A DNA stretch of 64,000 bases from Bradyrhizobium roseum (lineage in GTDB: Bacteria > Pseudomonadota > Alphaproteobacteria > Rhizobiales > Xanthobacteraceae), in contig NZ_CP129212.1 of assembly GCF_030413175.1 (NCBI RefSeq), forward strand, positions 4,526,001-4,590,000, given 5' to 3'. The position numbers were made by a program, and so were the translations under genes. Positions 1 to 7,265 of the stretch are shown piece after piece (positions within the stretch are counted from its first letter, which is position 1; each line of letters starts with the position of its first letter). The notes below the pieces were generated by a model that had not been told where the DNA came from, made no database searches, and saw only the letters and a list, made by a program, of their open reading frames with translations.

Positions 1-2659
1 CCTCCGTCAAGGATCCGACTCCGAAGTGACCCGTCATCAGGCTCGCTCGGGCCTGCATTTCCGCGGTTTCGTCCTCCAGGACGCGTGCCTTGTCCTGCTC
101 GACTGCGAGCCGCGATTCCACCTCACGCCGTCTGTCAGTCGTCTTCGCGGCGGTCGCGATGCAGTCCATGACGGCCTGGCAAAGTCCGAGGGTGTCCGGA
201 CTCGGTGGCAGCCCGACCGAAGCGGCGAGCGCATCGACTTCGGTCCGGAACTGGATCTGATCGCGCTGCATCTTTGCGATGCGGTCGGTCAATTCCGCTC
301 GTTTTTCCAGAGTCGAGTCCAGTTCTGAGAGCGCTTCCAGCGTTTCACGCACGACGGCTGTCGTAGGTTGGATTTCGCGCTGGCCGAGCCAACAGGTCGC
401 GCAGACCTCTTGCCAGCCCTTGCTCCACGCTTCCTCCGCCAGCCGGGCGTCGCCGAGTTTCTTCTCACGGAACCTCAGGTCGCGCCGTCGATCCTCAATT
501 GTCGCCCGCAGGATCTTGGCTTCGACAGCGCGGTCGAGCGCCGCCTGGCCGGCCGCCAGCATCGCGGCGACGTCGTCAGCCTGGGAGATGTCGACGCCTG
601 CCGAACACATCGCCTTGGCGATCCGCTCCCGCGTACTGATCGTTTCGATCTGCGCTTCACGACATTCCCGTTCGGCAGTCAGCAGTTTTCCGTTGGCCTC
701 GATTGCCCGGTCGCGCTTCCGTAGCCACAGACTTAACCCGGCAAGCCCGATGCCGATTTCGAGACCGCGTCCGATCACGCCAAGGGCCCTCTGGATCTCT
801 TCGGCCAATTCCGAGCGTTTCCGCAGGCTTTCCTGCAACTCTCGTCCGGTCTGCTTCAGAGCCGCCCGTACCTCGGCCTGTTCCAGCAGTGCACTATTCA
901 ATTCCGCGACGCGGGCGGTATGACCGAAGCGCTGCTCCGTGATCAGATCGAGCTTCCGCATCGCGGTCTCGAACGCGATGGCCGTCTTTGCATCCAACTC
1001 CGCCTTGTGGATGGCCCAGGCGGCTTCGCGGGCGGAGTGCGCTTCGCCGGCGTCCTTGTCGCTGACGACGCCAACCACGGAACCGAGCGCATCGATTCTC
1101 GCAGCGAGGCGTCCGGCCTCGGCGACGAGGCGATCCTCTTCGCCTTGCCGCGAAGCGATTTCGAGAGAAAGATCCGCCTCGATCGATGCCCAACGCTGAA
1201 GTTGATCTTGCGTCGGTACCGATGCTGCGCAGAGCGTATTCCTGTCGCCGGTCCAAGGAAGCAACTCGGTCAGGCGGTCGGCGAATTCGTCCGCGCGCTC
1301 TCGGCATATGCGATCGGCCGCGCGCGATCGTGCCGCGTCGTCGATCTGACGAGCCATCGCGATGGCCGCTGTTAATGCGCCGGTCGTCGCCTCGTCGAGC
1401 CCACCGTCACGGTCGTCGGTCCTTCCTTCGGCCTCCGACAGCGTCTCAACCGCCTTGTCGACTTCCGCTTCGGCCGCAGCGAGGGCCGCTTCGACGCCCG
1501 ATCTCCGCTCCATCAGATCGCGAAGCGGTCCGGTGATCGCCGCCGGCAGGACAAGTCGTGCGGGATCCTGCTCCGAGGCATGATCGATGCGGGTCAGCAC
1601 CCGCGCGATCGTTTGTTCGGCGAGACCCAGACGGAGACGACGGTCGGGCAAGTCCTTCTCCGCCGTGACGTACCGCGCCCGCAAGTCCGTCAGCAATTCA
1701 ATGCGGTGTTCCAGTCCGCTCGCGGAAGCGTTCACGACGAGGCGTTCGAGTTCGTCGCGCAGATTCTCGATGGTCTCGGCGACCGTCTGCGCCTGCGTCG
1801 CGAGCTTCGTCTGCCGGATCATCAGTGCCGGAAGGTCGTCGGTCCAGGTCGATGGCGCGTCGGGCAGCGAGGCGAGCGGAAGAAGCTCCGCCCGAAGAGA
1901 ACGAAGGGTCTGCAGTCTCGGTAGCGCGTTGACGAAGCGTTGCACCTCGTCGATACGGGCCTGCGTGCGGCCGCGCTGGACGAGGGCCTCGGTGTAGGAC
2001 GACGACGCTCCGTCGCGCTCGATGACGAGCCGCGCGTATTCGGACGCGAGCGTGTCGGTCCGGTCCCGCTCTTCCTTCAGGGCCGCGAGCTCCTTCTTGA
2101 GGTCGGCAAGGACTCCCGATCGCTTTCCCGACCGGAAGAAGCTTTCCGCCTCCGCTCTCGCGGAGCCGAGACGTTCGCTCAGATCAGCGAGCCCGGCCGT
2201 CGCCGAGAACAGCAGATGGCCCAGATCGCCCTTGCTGGCGAGAATACTTTCGCCGCCGGCCTCCAGCGTCTCATCGTCGAGACAGAACATCGTCTGATAC
2301 GCGTTTCGATCGAGACCTCCGAGTTCTCCGAGCAGCACGGCATCGGCAGCAGGATTGCCGGCATCGTCCAGCAGGCTGTTGTGGGGCAGTTTGAGCCGGG
2401 AAAAGCTACGCACGGTCCCGAAGATCTCGAGGTCGGCTTCGATCCGCATGGTCGGATAAGGGTGCAGAAAGTTGAACGGGGTCTGATGAGGGATGCCGTA
2501 AAACAGGTCCATGCACGCCGACAGCGCGGTGGATTTACCGGCCTCGTTGGGCCCGTAGACGATGTGCAGGTCGGGCGCGCCGACCGGGCGCTCGCCGAAA
2601 TCGATGACCGCGTCGGTGAACTTGCCGTAGCGTCGAAGTCCGAGCTTTCGGAGGCGCAT
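1..2659 (-). CDS. YhaN-like AAA ATPase (SMC/RecN/SbcC type), 3' end outside window
   Basis: This reading frame is open from an ATG at 2659 to the left edge, giving about 886 codons without a stop. The N-terminus has a RecF/SMC-type start followed by a Walker A (YGPNEAGKST, about residues 34-43). A long region rich in Leu, Glu, Arg and Ala follows, as in coiled-coil SMC-like ATPases. The C-terminal Walker B half lies beyond the window. The start overlaps the stop of the upstream phosphoesterase (TGATG), so the two are translationally coupled. In Firmicutes the YhaO/YhaN pair is linked to DNA repair; the family resembles SbcD/SbcC. I infer an ATP-driven DNA-end processing complex. It sits at one end of a defence-rich region, so an anti-phage role is also possible. 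Confidence 0.85.
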   Translation of the reverse strand, partial: MRLRKLGLRRYGKFTDAVIDFGERPVGAPDLHIVYGPNEAGKSTALSACMDLFYGIPHQTPFNFLHPYPTMRIEADLEIFGTVRSFSRLKLPHNSLLDDAGNPAADAVLLGELGGLDRNAYQTMFCLDDETLEAGGESILASKGDLGHLLFSATAGLADLSERLGSARAEAESFFRSGKRSGVLADLKKELAALKEERDRTDTLASEYARLVIERDGASSSYTEALVQRGRTQARIDEVQRFVNALPRLQTLRSLRAELLPLASLPDAPSTWTDDLPALMIRQTKLATQAQTVAETIENLRDELERLVVNASASGLEHRIELLTDLRARYVTAEKDLPDRRLRLGLAEQTIARVLTRIDHASEQDPARLVLPAAITGPLRDLMERRSGVEAALAAAEAEVDKAVETLSEAEGRTDDRDGGLDEATTGALTAAIAMARQIDDAARSRAADRICRERADEFADRLTELLPWTGDRNTLCAASVPTQDQLQRWASIEADLSLEIASRQGEEDRLVAEAGRLAARIDALGSVVGVVSDKDAGEAHSAREAAWAIHKAELDAKTAIAFETAMRKLDLITEQRFGHTARVAELNSALLEQAEVRAALKQTGRELQESLRKRSELAEEIQRALGVIGRGLEIGIGLAGLSLWLRKRDRAIEANGKLLTAERECREAQIETISTRERIAKAMCSAGVDISQADDVAAMLAAGQAALDRAVEAKILRATIEDRRRDLRFREKKLGDARLAEEAWSKGWQEVCATCWLGQREIQPTTAVVRETLEALSELDSTLEKRAELTDRIAKMQRDQIQFRTEVDALAASVGLPPSPDTLGLCQAVMDCIATAAKTTDRRREVESRLAVEQDKARVLEDETAEMQARASLMTGHFGVGSLTE

Positions 2660-3936
2660 CAGCGTACTTCCTGCGAGCTGCCTGCGGCAAGACGCGCCAG
2701 TACCTCTTCCGATCCCTCGCTGGCGAGTCTGCCGACGAGCAGGTCAAGGCCGGTGTCGTCCGGAGCCAGGCTGCGTCGACATTCCGGGGGGAGCTGCGCG
2801 AGAAGATCGTTGACGATACCGTCCGCTTCGGCTCGGAAGGCCTCGGAACCGACGATTTCGTCGCTCATCGTCCTTCGCAGCGTTTCGACGGGGTCCGCGC
2901 TCTCCGCCGAATCGACTATCGGCCGTCGGCAATCGGTATCGATCTTCTCGATCCACACGTTGCCTATCGCTTCCGCCCGGGCCTCGGCTTCGGTGCGCAG
3001 GAGATCGGCATCACGCCGGATGCTCCAGGCCATGGATGTCGCTCCGGAAACGGCAAGTCGCGCGACGAGATGATCCGATACCGATCTGCCGGCCGCGTCT
3101 CCAAGCGCCTTATCGAGCCGAGCGGCCAAGTCGGACCACGACGTCGCCCCCGAGGCGTCGACGGCAACGCGTTCGAATTGCGCCAGCCCGACGATGCGCT
3201 CGTCGAGAGTGACGGACCCGTCGTCCAGTACGCTGGCTAACGTCACTGATTTGGGACCCTGCTCGCCGACGTCGCGCCCTTGCGGAATGCCCGGCATCAC
3301 GACGGTGCAGGGGCCTTCGGTCGTCGAGCGCTTGTGGACGTGCCCCAACGCCCAGTACCGAAAGCCCGAGCCGAGGAGTTCCGCCGTGCTGCATGGCGCG
3401 TAGACGTCGTGAGGTGGCGAACCGTCTAGACTGGTGTGCATGAGTCCGATGTTGATGGCGCCGGCGACGGGCGGCCGGTACTTGGCGAGAAGGCTTTCCG
3501 GGGCCTGCGGCCTGGCGAAGCTGAGTCCATGGATCGCGATGGGTCTCTCTCCGCGATTCCGCGGGATCTCGACGGCGTCGGCCCGGCCGCCGAACAAATG
3601 GACGTTTTCGGGAAGGACTAGTTCCTTCGTTATCTTTGACAGAGCGTCGTGGTTGCCCCGGATGATGAAGACCTTGATGCCTGCCGCATCTAGGCGGCGG
3701 AGTTGCTCGGCAAGAAAGCGGGCAGTCTTCATCGAAGTCTGCTCGCCGTCATAGAGGTCGCCGGCCAGCAGGAGTGCGTTCACCTGCTCGTCGAGGCACA
3801 AGTCGACGATACGCGAGAAAACCTGCCGGCTGGCGTTGCCGACGAGTTCCGCCAGTCGCGGATCGCGCAGCGCGAGCGAACACAACGGCGAATCGAGATG
3901 GACGTCGGCTGAATGCACGAAACGGTAGGCGCCCAT
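2659..3936 (-). CDS. YhaO-like metallophosphoesterase / DNA repair exonuclease
   Basis: The 425-residue protein belongs to the calcineurin-like phosphoesterase superfamily in the SbcD/Mre11-YhaO branch. All metal-binding blocks are visible in order: SADVHLDSP near residue 8, GDLYD near 60, GNHDA near 95, a His in GLMHTSLDG near 165, and GHVHK near 200. The C-terminal half (about 230-425) is the variable capping region. It is the first gene of a two-gene minus-strand operon with the SMC-like ATPase, joined by TGATG. Expected activity is a metal-dependent nuclease controlled by the partner ATPase. Assignment to the family is firm; the biological role is inferred. Confidence 0.88.
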   Translation of the reverse strand: MGAYRFVHSADVHLDSPLCSLALRDPRLAELVGNASRQVFSRIVDLCLDEQVNALLLAGDLYDGEQTSMKTARFLAEQLRRLDAAGIKVFIIRGNHDALSKITKELVLPENVHLFGGRADAVEIPRNRGERPIAIHGLSFARPQAPESLLAKYRPPVAGAINIGLMHTSLDGSPPHDVYAPCSTAELLGSGFRYWALGHVHKRSTTEGPCTVVMPGIPQGRDVGEQGPKSVTLASVLDDGSVTLDERIVGLAQFERVAVDASGATSWSDLAARLDKALGDAAGRSVSDHLVARLAVSGATSMAWSIRRDADLLRTEAEARAEAIGNVWIEKIDTDCRRPIVDSAESADPVETLRRTMSDEIVGSEAFRAEADGIVNDLLAQLPPECRRSLAPDDTGLDLLVGRLASEGSEEVLARLAAGSSQEVR

Positions 3937-4058
3937 AGTTACAAATCACTCCGGTCGAATCAGCGAAGTCTACCGCGTCGCGGAAATCGTTATTGGGTTA
4001 TCGGAGACAACCGGAGATCGCCGTCTTCGATATCCCCAGCGCTTTGTCGCGACCGCAT

Positions 4059-4463
4059 TCATTCGAACACCGGCCAGCAACCGTCCTCTTCATGGCGGCC
4101 AGTCCGCTGCTGGCAGGTGTCGTCCAGCAACCGCTGGCCGACGGCCTTCCAGACCGCTGCCGGCCCGTAAAGGCGGACCGCATCGGCCTTCTGGATTTCA
4201 ACGGTGCGGCCGCCGCGGGAGCACGACACCCTGAGAATATGCTCGGGAATTTGGGACAGCCGCTGCGTCCGGATCCGGGTGGCCGGTATCACGGGGCCCG
4301 TGTCGGCGAGCAGGTCCCCCAAGACGGATTGCCAGTATTCGGGGGGCATCGGATCGGCCGGGCCCCGCGTTGGCATTCTACGGGGCTCCCTGCCGACAGC
4401 AGCCGCAAGCTTCTCCATCTGCTTCGGGGTCGGCATGCGCCAGCTCGCGGGTTGGTCGGTCAT
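4059..4463 (-). CDS. Small hypothetical protein, probably SOS-regulated
   Basis: This is a 134-residue protein of a type often seen in rhizobial accessory DNA; I do not know its function. The C-terminal half (about 75-134) carries a conserved-looking block (RVSCSRGG, DAVRLYGPAAVWKAVG, RTGRHEEDGCWP) reminiscent of small zinc-knuckle proteins. The expected CxxC appears as CSRG, so one Cys is missing. A GTTC-N7-GTTC motif lies 10 bases upstream of the ATG, the form used by alphaproteobacterial LexA, so DNA-damage induction is likely. There is almost no room for a Shine-Dalgarno site; the mRNA may be leaderless. An alternative is that it is a decaying gene. Confidence 0.6.
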   Translation of the reverse strand: MTDQPASWRMPTPKQMEKLAAAVGREPRRMPTRGPADPMPPEYWQSVLGDLLADTGPVIPATRIRTQRLSQIPEHILRVSCSRGGRTVEIQKADAVRLYGPAAVWKAVGQRLLDDTCQQRTGRHEEDGCWPVFE

Positions 4464-4472
4464 TCCATACTA

Positions 4473-4487
4473 GAACATAACAAGAAC
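4473..4487 (-). promoter_or_regulatory. Candidate LexA (SOS) box 1
   Basis: On the minus strand the sequence reads GTTCTTGTTATGTTC, which is GTTC-N7-GTTC, the direct-repeat operator used by LexA in Alphaproteobacteria. It lies immediately upstream of the ATG at 4463, which is the usual position for repression. Seen directly in the sequence; binding is inferred. Confidence 0.6.
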
Positions 4488-4558
4488 ATTGGAGTCCAGC
4501 CAGACATGCCGTTTGAGCGAATTCGCGATCCCGATCTCGTGGAACGCCACCGCATCGA

Positions 4559-4728
4559 ATGAATGCCAAGTTGGGTGGGAAGAAGCGTCGGCATCTCGGT
4601 CCGCACGGGCGCCAGCCCTTGTGCATCTTTTGCGGCGGAACGACTCCCGCATCGACCACCAACCCGCGCAGTCATCCTTCGACGGCAGGATCTGGCCGGA
4701 AGGCTACGAATTTCCGTTGACTTCATAA
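4559..4728 (+). pseudogene. Frameshifted remnant of a small CxxC protein
   Basis: From ATG 4559 the frame reads a basic N-terminus and then LCIFCGGTTPAST (CxxC). The natural continuation (IDHQPAQSSFDGRIWPEGYEFP) is in another frame from about 4655 to 4728. The two halves together resemble a small rhizobial zinc-finger/HNH-like protein, which normally continues past EGYEFP with further cysteines that are absent here. So the gene is both frameshifted and truncated. It is bracketed by the two LexA-type boxes, which suggests it was once part of the damage-inducible set. Function unknown. Confidence 0.5.
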
Positions 4729-4743
4729 GAACAAAATAAGAAC
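4729..4743. promoter_or_regulatory. Candidate LexA (SOS) box 2
   Basis: GAACAAAATAAGAAC is a second GAAC-N7-GAAC motif. With its flanks (AGAACA..AA.AAGAACATT) it is nearly a copy of the box at 4473, so the two form a direct repeat about 256 bases apart. No intact gene now starts next to it on either strand. Confidence 0.5.
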
Positions 4744-4779
4744 ATTAGGCCGGTCCAGTCAACCCGGAACTGCCGATGC

Positions 4780-5001
4780 CGCAAAAGCGCTGCGCCCAAT
4801 CCACAGGCGGACGCCGAAACGCTCGAAGCGGCCACGGATCAGGCGATCGCCGCGTGCGGTGGCAGCGCGCGTGAAACCGTGAAGGCGCTGCTCGTGGCCA
4901 ACCCGTTTTTGGAATCGGAATTAGGAGCCCTGCGGGCGGACGTATCGAAAGGATATGCGCGCGGTTACAGGCACGGAAGGTTCAATACGTATAGCGGCTG
5001 A
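4780..5001 (+). pseudogene. 5'-truncated small hypothetical gene
   Basis: An open frame ending at TGA 4999-5001 encodes a peptide with a rhizobial look (QAIAACGGSARETVKALL, then VANPFLESELGALRADVSKGY). This matches a short helical hypothetical protein family I have seen in rhizobial islands, where it normally begins with a proper Met a few residues earlier. Here no ATG, GTG or TTG is found in frame back to 4744. Either the start was lost or a frameshift lies near 4790. It is followed 12 bases later by the next small gene, consistent with a former co-transcribed set. Confidence 0.45.
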
Positions 5002-5013
5002 CAGGGGTGCTCC

Positions 5014-5262
5014 ATGGCCGAAGTGACGTACTATGTCGCGCTACCTTTCGTCGCCTCTGACGACGGTGTAGCTGCCGGCGAGCCTACAGAATGTTTCAAT
5101 CCCGTCGCTGTGGTCATGCGCGCGGAAGCCCTCTCGCGCAAAGAGGGGCATGTTGGCGCGGTCGCATTCAGCCGGACGGGTGATCCAGCCACCGGGGATT
5201 TTAGCGATGCCAAAGTGATCAGGAAATTTGGCGATATACCGGATGATTTGAGCACGTTGTGA
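5014..5262 (+). CDS. Conserved small hypothetical protein (82 aa)
   Basis: The product starts MAEVTYYVALPF and is acidic, with no signal peptide or membrane segment. I recognise it as a widespread small rhizobial protein of unknown function, usually 80-90 residues, with the pattern AEALSR...GAVAFSRTGDP...DAKVIRKFGD. A purine stretch (CAGGGG) lies 6-10 bases before the ATG. The stop overlaps the region of the next start (GAGGAG ribosome site at 5261). It is the only intact member of the small-gene group between 4559 and 5629. Confidence 0.7.
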   Translation: MAEVTYYVALPFVASDDGVAAGEPTECFNPVAVVMRAEALSRKEGHVGAVAFSRTGDPATGDFSDAKVIRKFGDIPDDLSTL

Positions 5263-5270
5263 GGAGTGCG

Positions 5271-5629
5271 ATGACAGACATTGCGATCAATCTCAAACAG
5301 CGGTTCGGGTTCGCGATGGATGTGTGCCTTGAGGCTTATGACCTGCTGCCCGATGGACGATCCTTCGTCCGATCGGATCGAGACGAGGCTGCAATCGACT
5401 TATTCAAGAACTTGGCTGGTTCCGTTGATGGTATCACATCCTCGGTCTTGATGCGGGGGCAGAACTTCGTGCGGCCTACCCGGAAGAATTCGAAGAGACG
5501 TTGACGCATAGCCTCGGAGCCGTCGGCGCGGGATTGTTGCCGGCCAATGCCACAGAGTTCGTAGAAGCGCTCAACCGGACGGTACAACGTAATGCTTTGC
5601 CCGCATCCAGGCTGGGCTGTGCTTTGTAA
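5271..5629 (+). pseudogene. Hypothetical gene with a single-base frameshift
   Basis: A good ribosome site (GAGGAG, 5261-5266) precedes ATG 5271. The frame is convincing up to SVDGI at about 5436, after which it runs into noise and stops at 5504. Shifting by one base at 5436-5440 restores a natural continuation (HILGLDAGAELRAAYPEEF, then TLTHSLGAVGAGLLPAN) that ends at TAA 5627-5629. The most economical explanation is loss of one base in ATCAC. The restored protein would be about 119 residues; family unknown to me. A sequencing error is the alternative. Confidence 0.6.
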
Positions 5630-5733
5630 TCTGACTTGCGCCGTGACCGGCTGGGCTTAAGGAGTCACAGACTCTCGCCGTGGTTGATGCTAATAACGTT
5701 CTCAACTGGTATTTAGATTGTTGGGAGGCGATA

Positions 5734-7107
5734 GTGAAACGCATTGCTTTTTGTTTTGATGGTACATGGAACGCATTGAACGCAAACACGCCTACCAACG
5801 TGGTGCTTATGGCTGCGAGTATCGTGCGTGACACGAAAAATGGAATAACGCAGATCATTCACTATGATGAGGGGGTCGGTACAGGCCGTCTTGAAAAATT
5901 ATCCGGCGGCATGCTTGGCGCCGGACTGATTGAGAATGTGCGAGAGGCCTATCGCTTCCTGATTTTCAATTACGACCCGGGCGATGAGATCTTCGTCTTC
6001 GGGTTTTCGCGAGGCGCTTTCAGCGCCCAAACCTTCGTGGGTTTTGTGCGCCACGTCGGACCGCTGCGGCGGCTGCATGCCGCCCGTATCGACGAAGCGC
6101 TAGAACTGTACCGCGAAAGATTGACCGATGCAGATGGCGCAAGCGAACGCATGCGGAAATTCCGCGCGGAGTATTCGAGCAATGTTTGTGTCGGCGCTGA
6201 TGATGATGCTTGGCGTTGTAAAAACATGAAGGATTATCAAACGGGCTCTGCGCCACCTTTGACGATCAAATATCTCGGTATCTGGGATACAGTGGGCGCC
6301 TTAGGCGTGCCGGCGATCGTACCCATGAGCGGGTTGATGAATCGCAAGCACGCATTCCATGACGCGAGTCTGAGTGATTTCATCGAAAGCGCCCGGCACG
6401 CCGTGGCGATTGATGAGCGCCGCGCGTTGTTTCCGCCCGTTCTGTGGGGCGATCTTGCGGCCATCAATGCCACCAAAAACGCGAAGCCCGACGATATCGA
6501 TGCGCCGTATCAGGAGAAATGGTTCCCCGGCACGCATGGCTCGGTGGGCGGCGGCGGCGATATTCGTGGCCTGTCGGACGGAGCCCTGGCCTGGGTATTG
6601 AAAGGCGCAAAGCGTGCGGGATTAGCCTTAGACACGGCCGCCGGCTCGCGCATTCAGGGTTTCGAGCCGAATCCTCTCGCGCCTTTGATCAACATGAGCA
6701 AACCAGAGAAGAGCTTTACCAGCATCGTCACCACGGACCGGGATGGCCCCGAACATCTATGGCAATTGTCAGCGGCGGCGCTCAGGCGCTGGAAGGCTCC
6801 CTCTGAGGATTTGCCGGATCAAAAGCCCTATCGCCCAAAGACCCTGAGCAAGATCGCGGACGCACTAGCCTCATACGTCATCGACCTTGGCCATACCGAT
6901 TCAGCCGAGATCTTGGCTGAACATGTCGTTGTGTCCGGTGATCAGCTGCGCAAACTCGCCAAGCACTATTACGACGACGCTGGAAAATGGAAGATCATTT
7001 TCGACGCCAACCGCGATACGATTGACGATGCCGATGAACTATTCGTTGGCTGGAAGTTGCGCATCCCGGCTCTGCCGGCACCTGCAGCACCGGTGTCGGT
7101 CGAATGA
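5734..7107 (+). CDS. DUF2235 serine hydrolase with C-terminal LysM
   Basis: The start is GTG 5734, with GGGAGG at 5723-5728 and the family-typical opening KRIAFCFDGTWN. The DUF2235 alpha/beta-hydrolase domain covers about residues 1-320. It shows the nucleophile GFSRGAF (Ser 92), an acid in LGIWDTVG, and a His in FPGTHGSVGGGGD, the same arrangement as in type VI secretion phospholipase effectors (Tle). A LysM-like repeat lies near the end (VVSGDQLRKLAKHYYDD to GWKLRIP). The stop overlaps the start of a 53-codon ORF (ATGA). No VgrG, PAAR or other secretion gene is adjacent, so a T6SS role is not supported. A lipid or cell-envelope hydrolase acting with the downstream CHAT protein is my inference. 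Confidence 0.85.
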   Translation: MKRIAFCFDGTWNALNANTPTNVVLMAASIVRDTKNGITQIIHYDEGVGTGRLEKLSGGMLGAGLIENVREAYRFLIFNYDPGDEIFVFGFSRGAFSAQTFVGFVRHVGPLRRLHAARIDEALELYRERLTDADGASERMRKFRAEYSSNVCVGADDDAWRCKNMKDYQTGSAPPLTIKYLGIWDTVGALGVPAIVPMSGLMNRKHAFHDASLSDFIESARHAVAIDERRALFPPVLWGDLAAINATKNAKPDDIDAPYQEKWFPGTHGSVGGGGDIRGLSDGALAWVLKGAKRAGLALDTAAGSRIQGFEPNPLAPLINMSKPEKSFTSIVTTDRDGPEHLWQLSAAALRRWKAPSEDLPDQKPYRPKTLSKIADALASYVIDLGHTDSAEILAEHVVVSGDQLRKLAKHYYDDAGKWKIIFDANRDTIDDADELFVGWKLRIPALPAPAAPVSVE

Positions 7108-7265
7108 TCAAACGTTTGGCTGAGAGGACAGATGCCCAGAGGCGTAGGCTACAAAGCTCATGCGGATACTTCCACGTATTCCAGACTGAGGACCGACCCA
7201 GACACATTACGGCGCGCGCTGAGAATAAAGACTTCTATTGCTTTACTTTTTTCATTTTCGAGTGA
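7104..7265 (+). CDS. 53-aa linker protein coupled to DUF2235 and CHAT genes
   Basis: ATG 7104 overlaps the DUF2235 stop by four bases (ATGA). The frame continues for 53 codons to TGA 7263-7265, whose last base is the first base of the CHAT ATG (TGATG). The peptide is basic at the N-terminus (MIKRLAERTDAQRRRLQ) and aromatic at the C-terminus (DFYCFTFFIFE). Coupling at both ends is the main evidence that it is translated; no homologue is known to me. A competing frame from ATG 7132 has a purine-rich leader but does not couple to anything. Confidence 0.55.
   Translation: MIKRLAERTDAQRRRLQSSCGYFHVFQTEDRPRHITARAENKDFYCFTFFIFE

Noticed and set aside
26..2500. Several long plus-strand open frames in the first 2.5 kb
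   Set aside because: They are Arg/Ser/Pro-rich mirror frames of the minus-strand SMC-like ATPase, which has a start, a Walker A and unbroken frame; GC-rich DNA opens antisense frames.
5734..7107. DUF2235 gene as a type VI secretion effector
   Set aside because: No VgrG, PAAR, Hcp or cognate immunity gene is adjacent; the operon instead contains a CHAT protease and a membrane protein.
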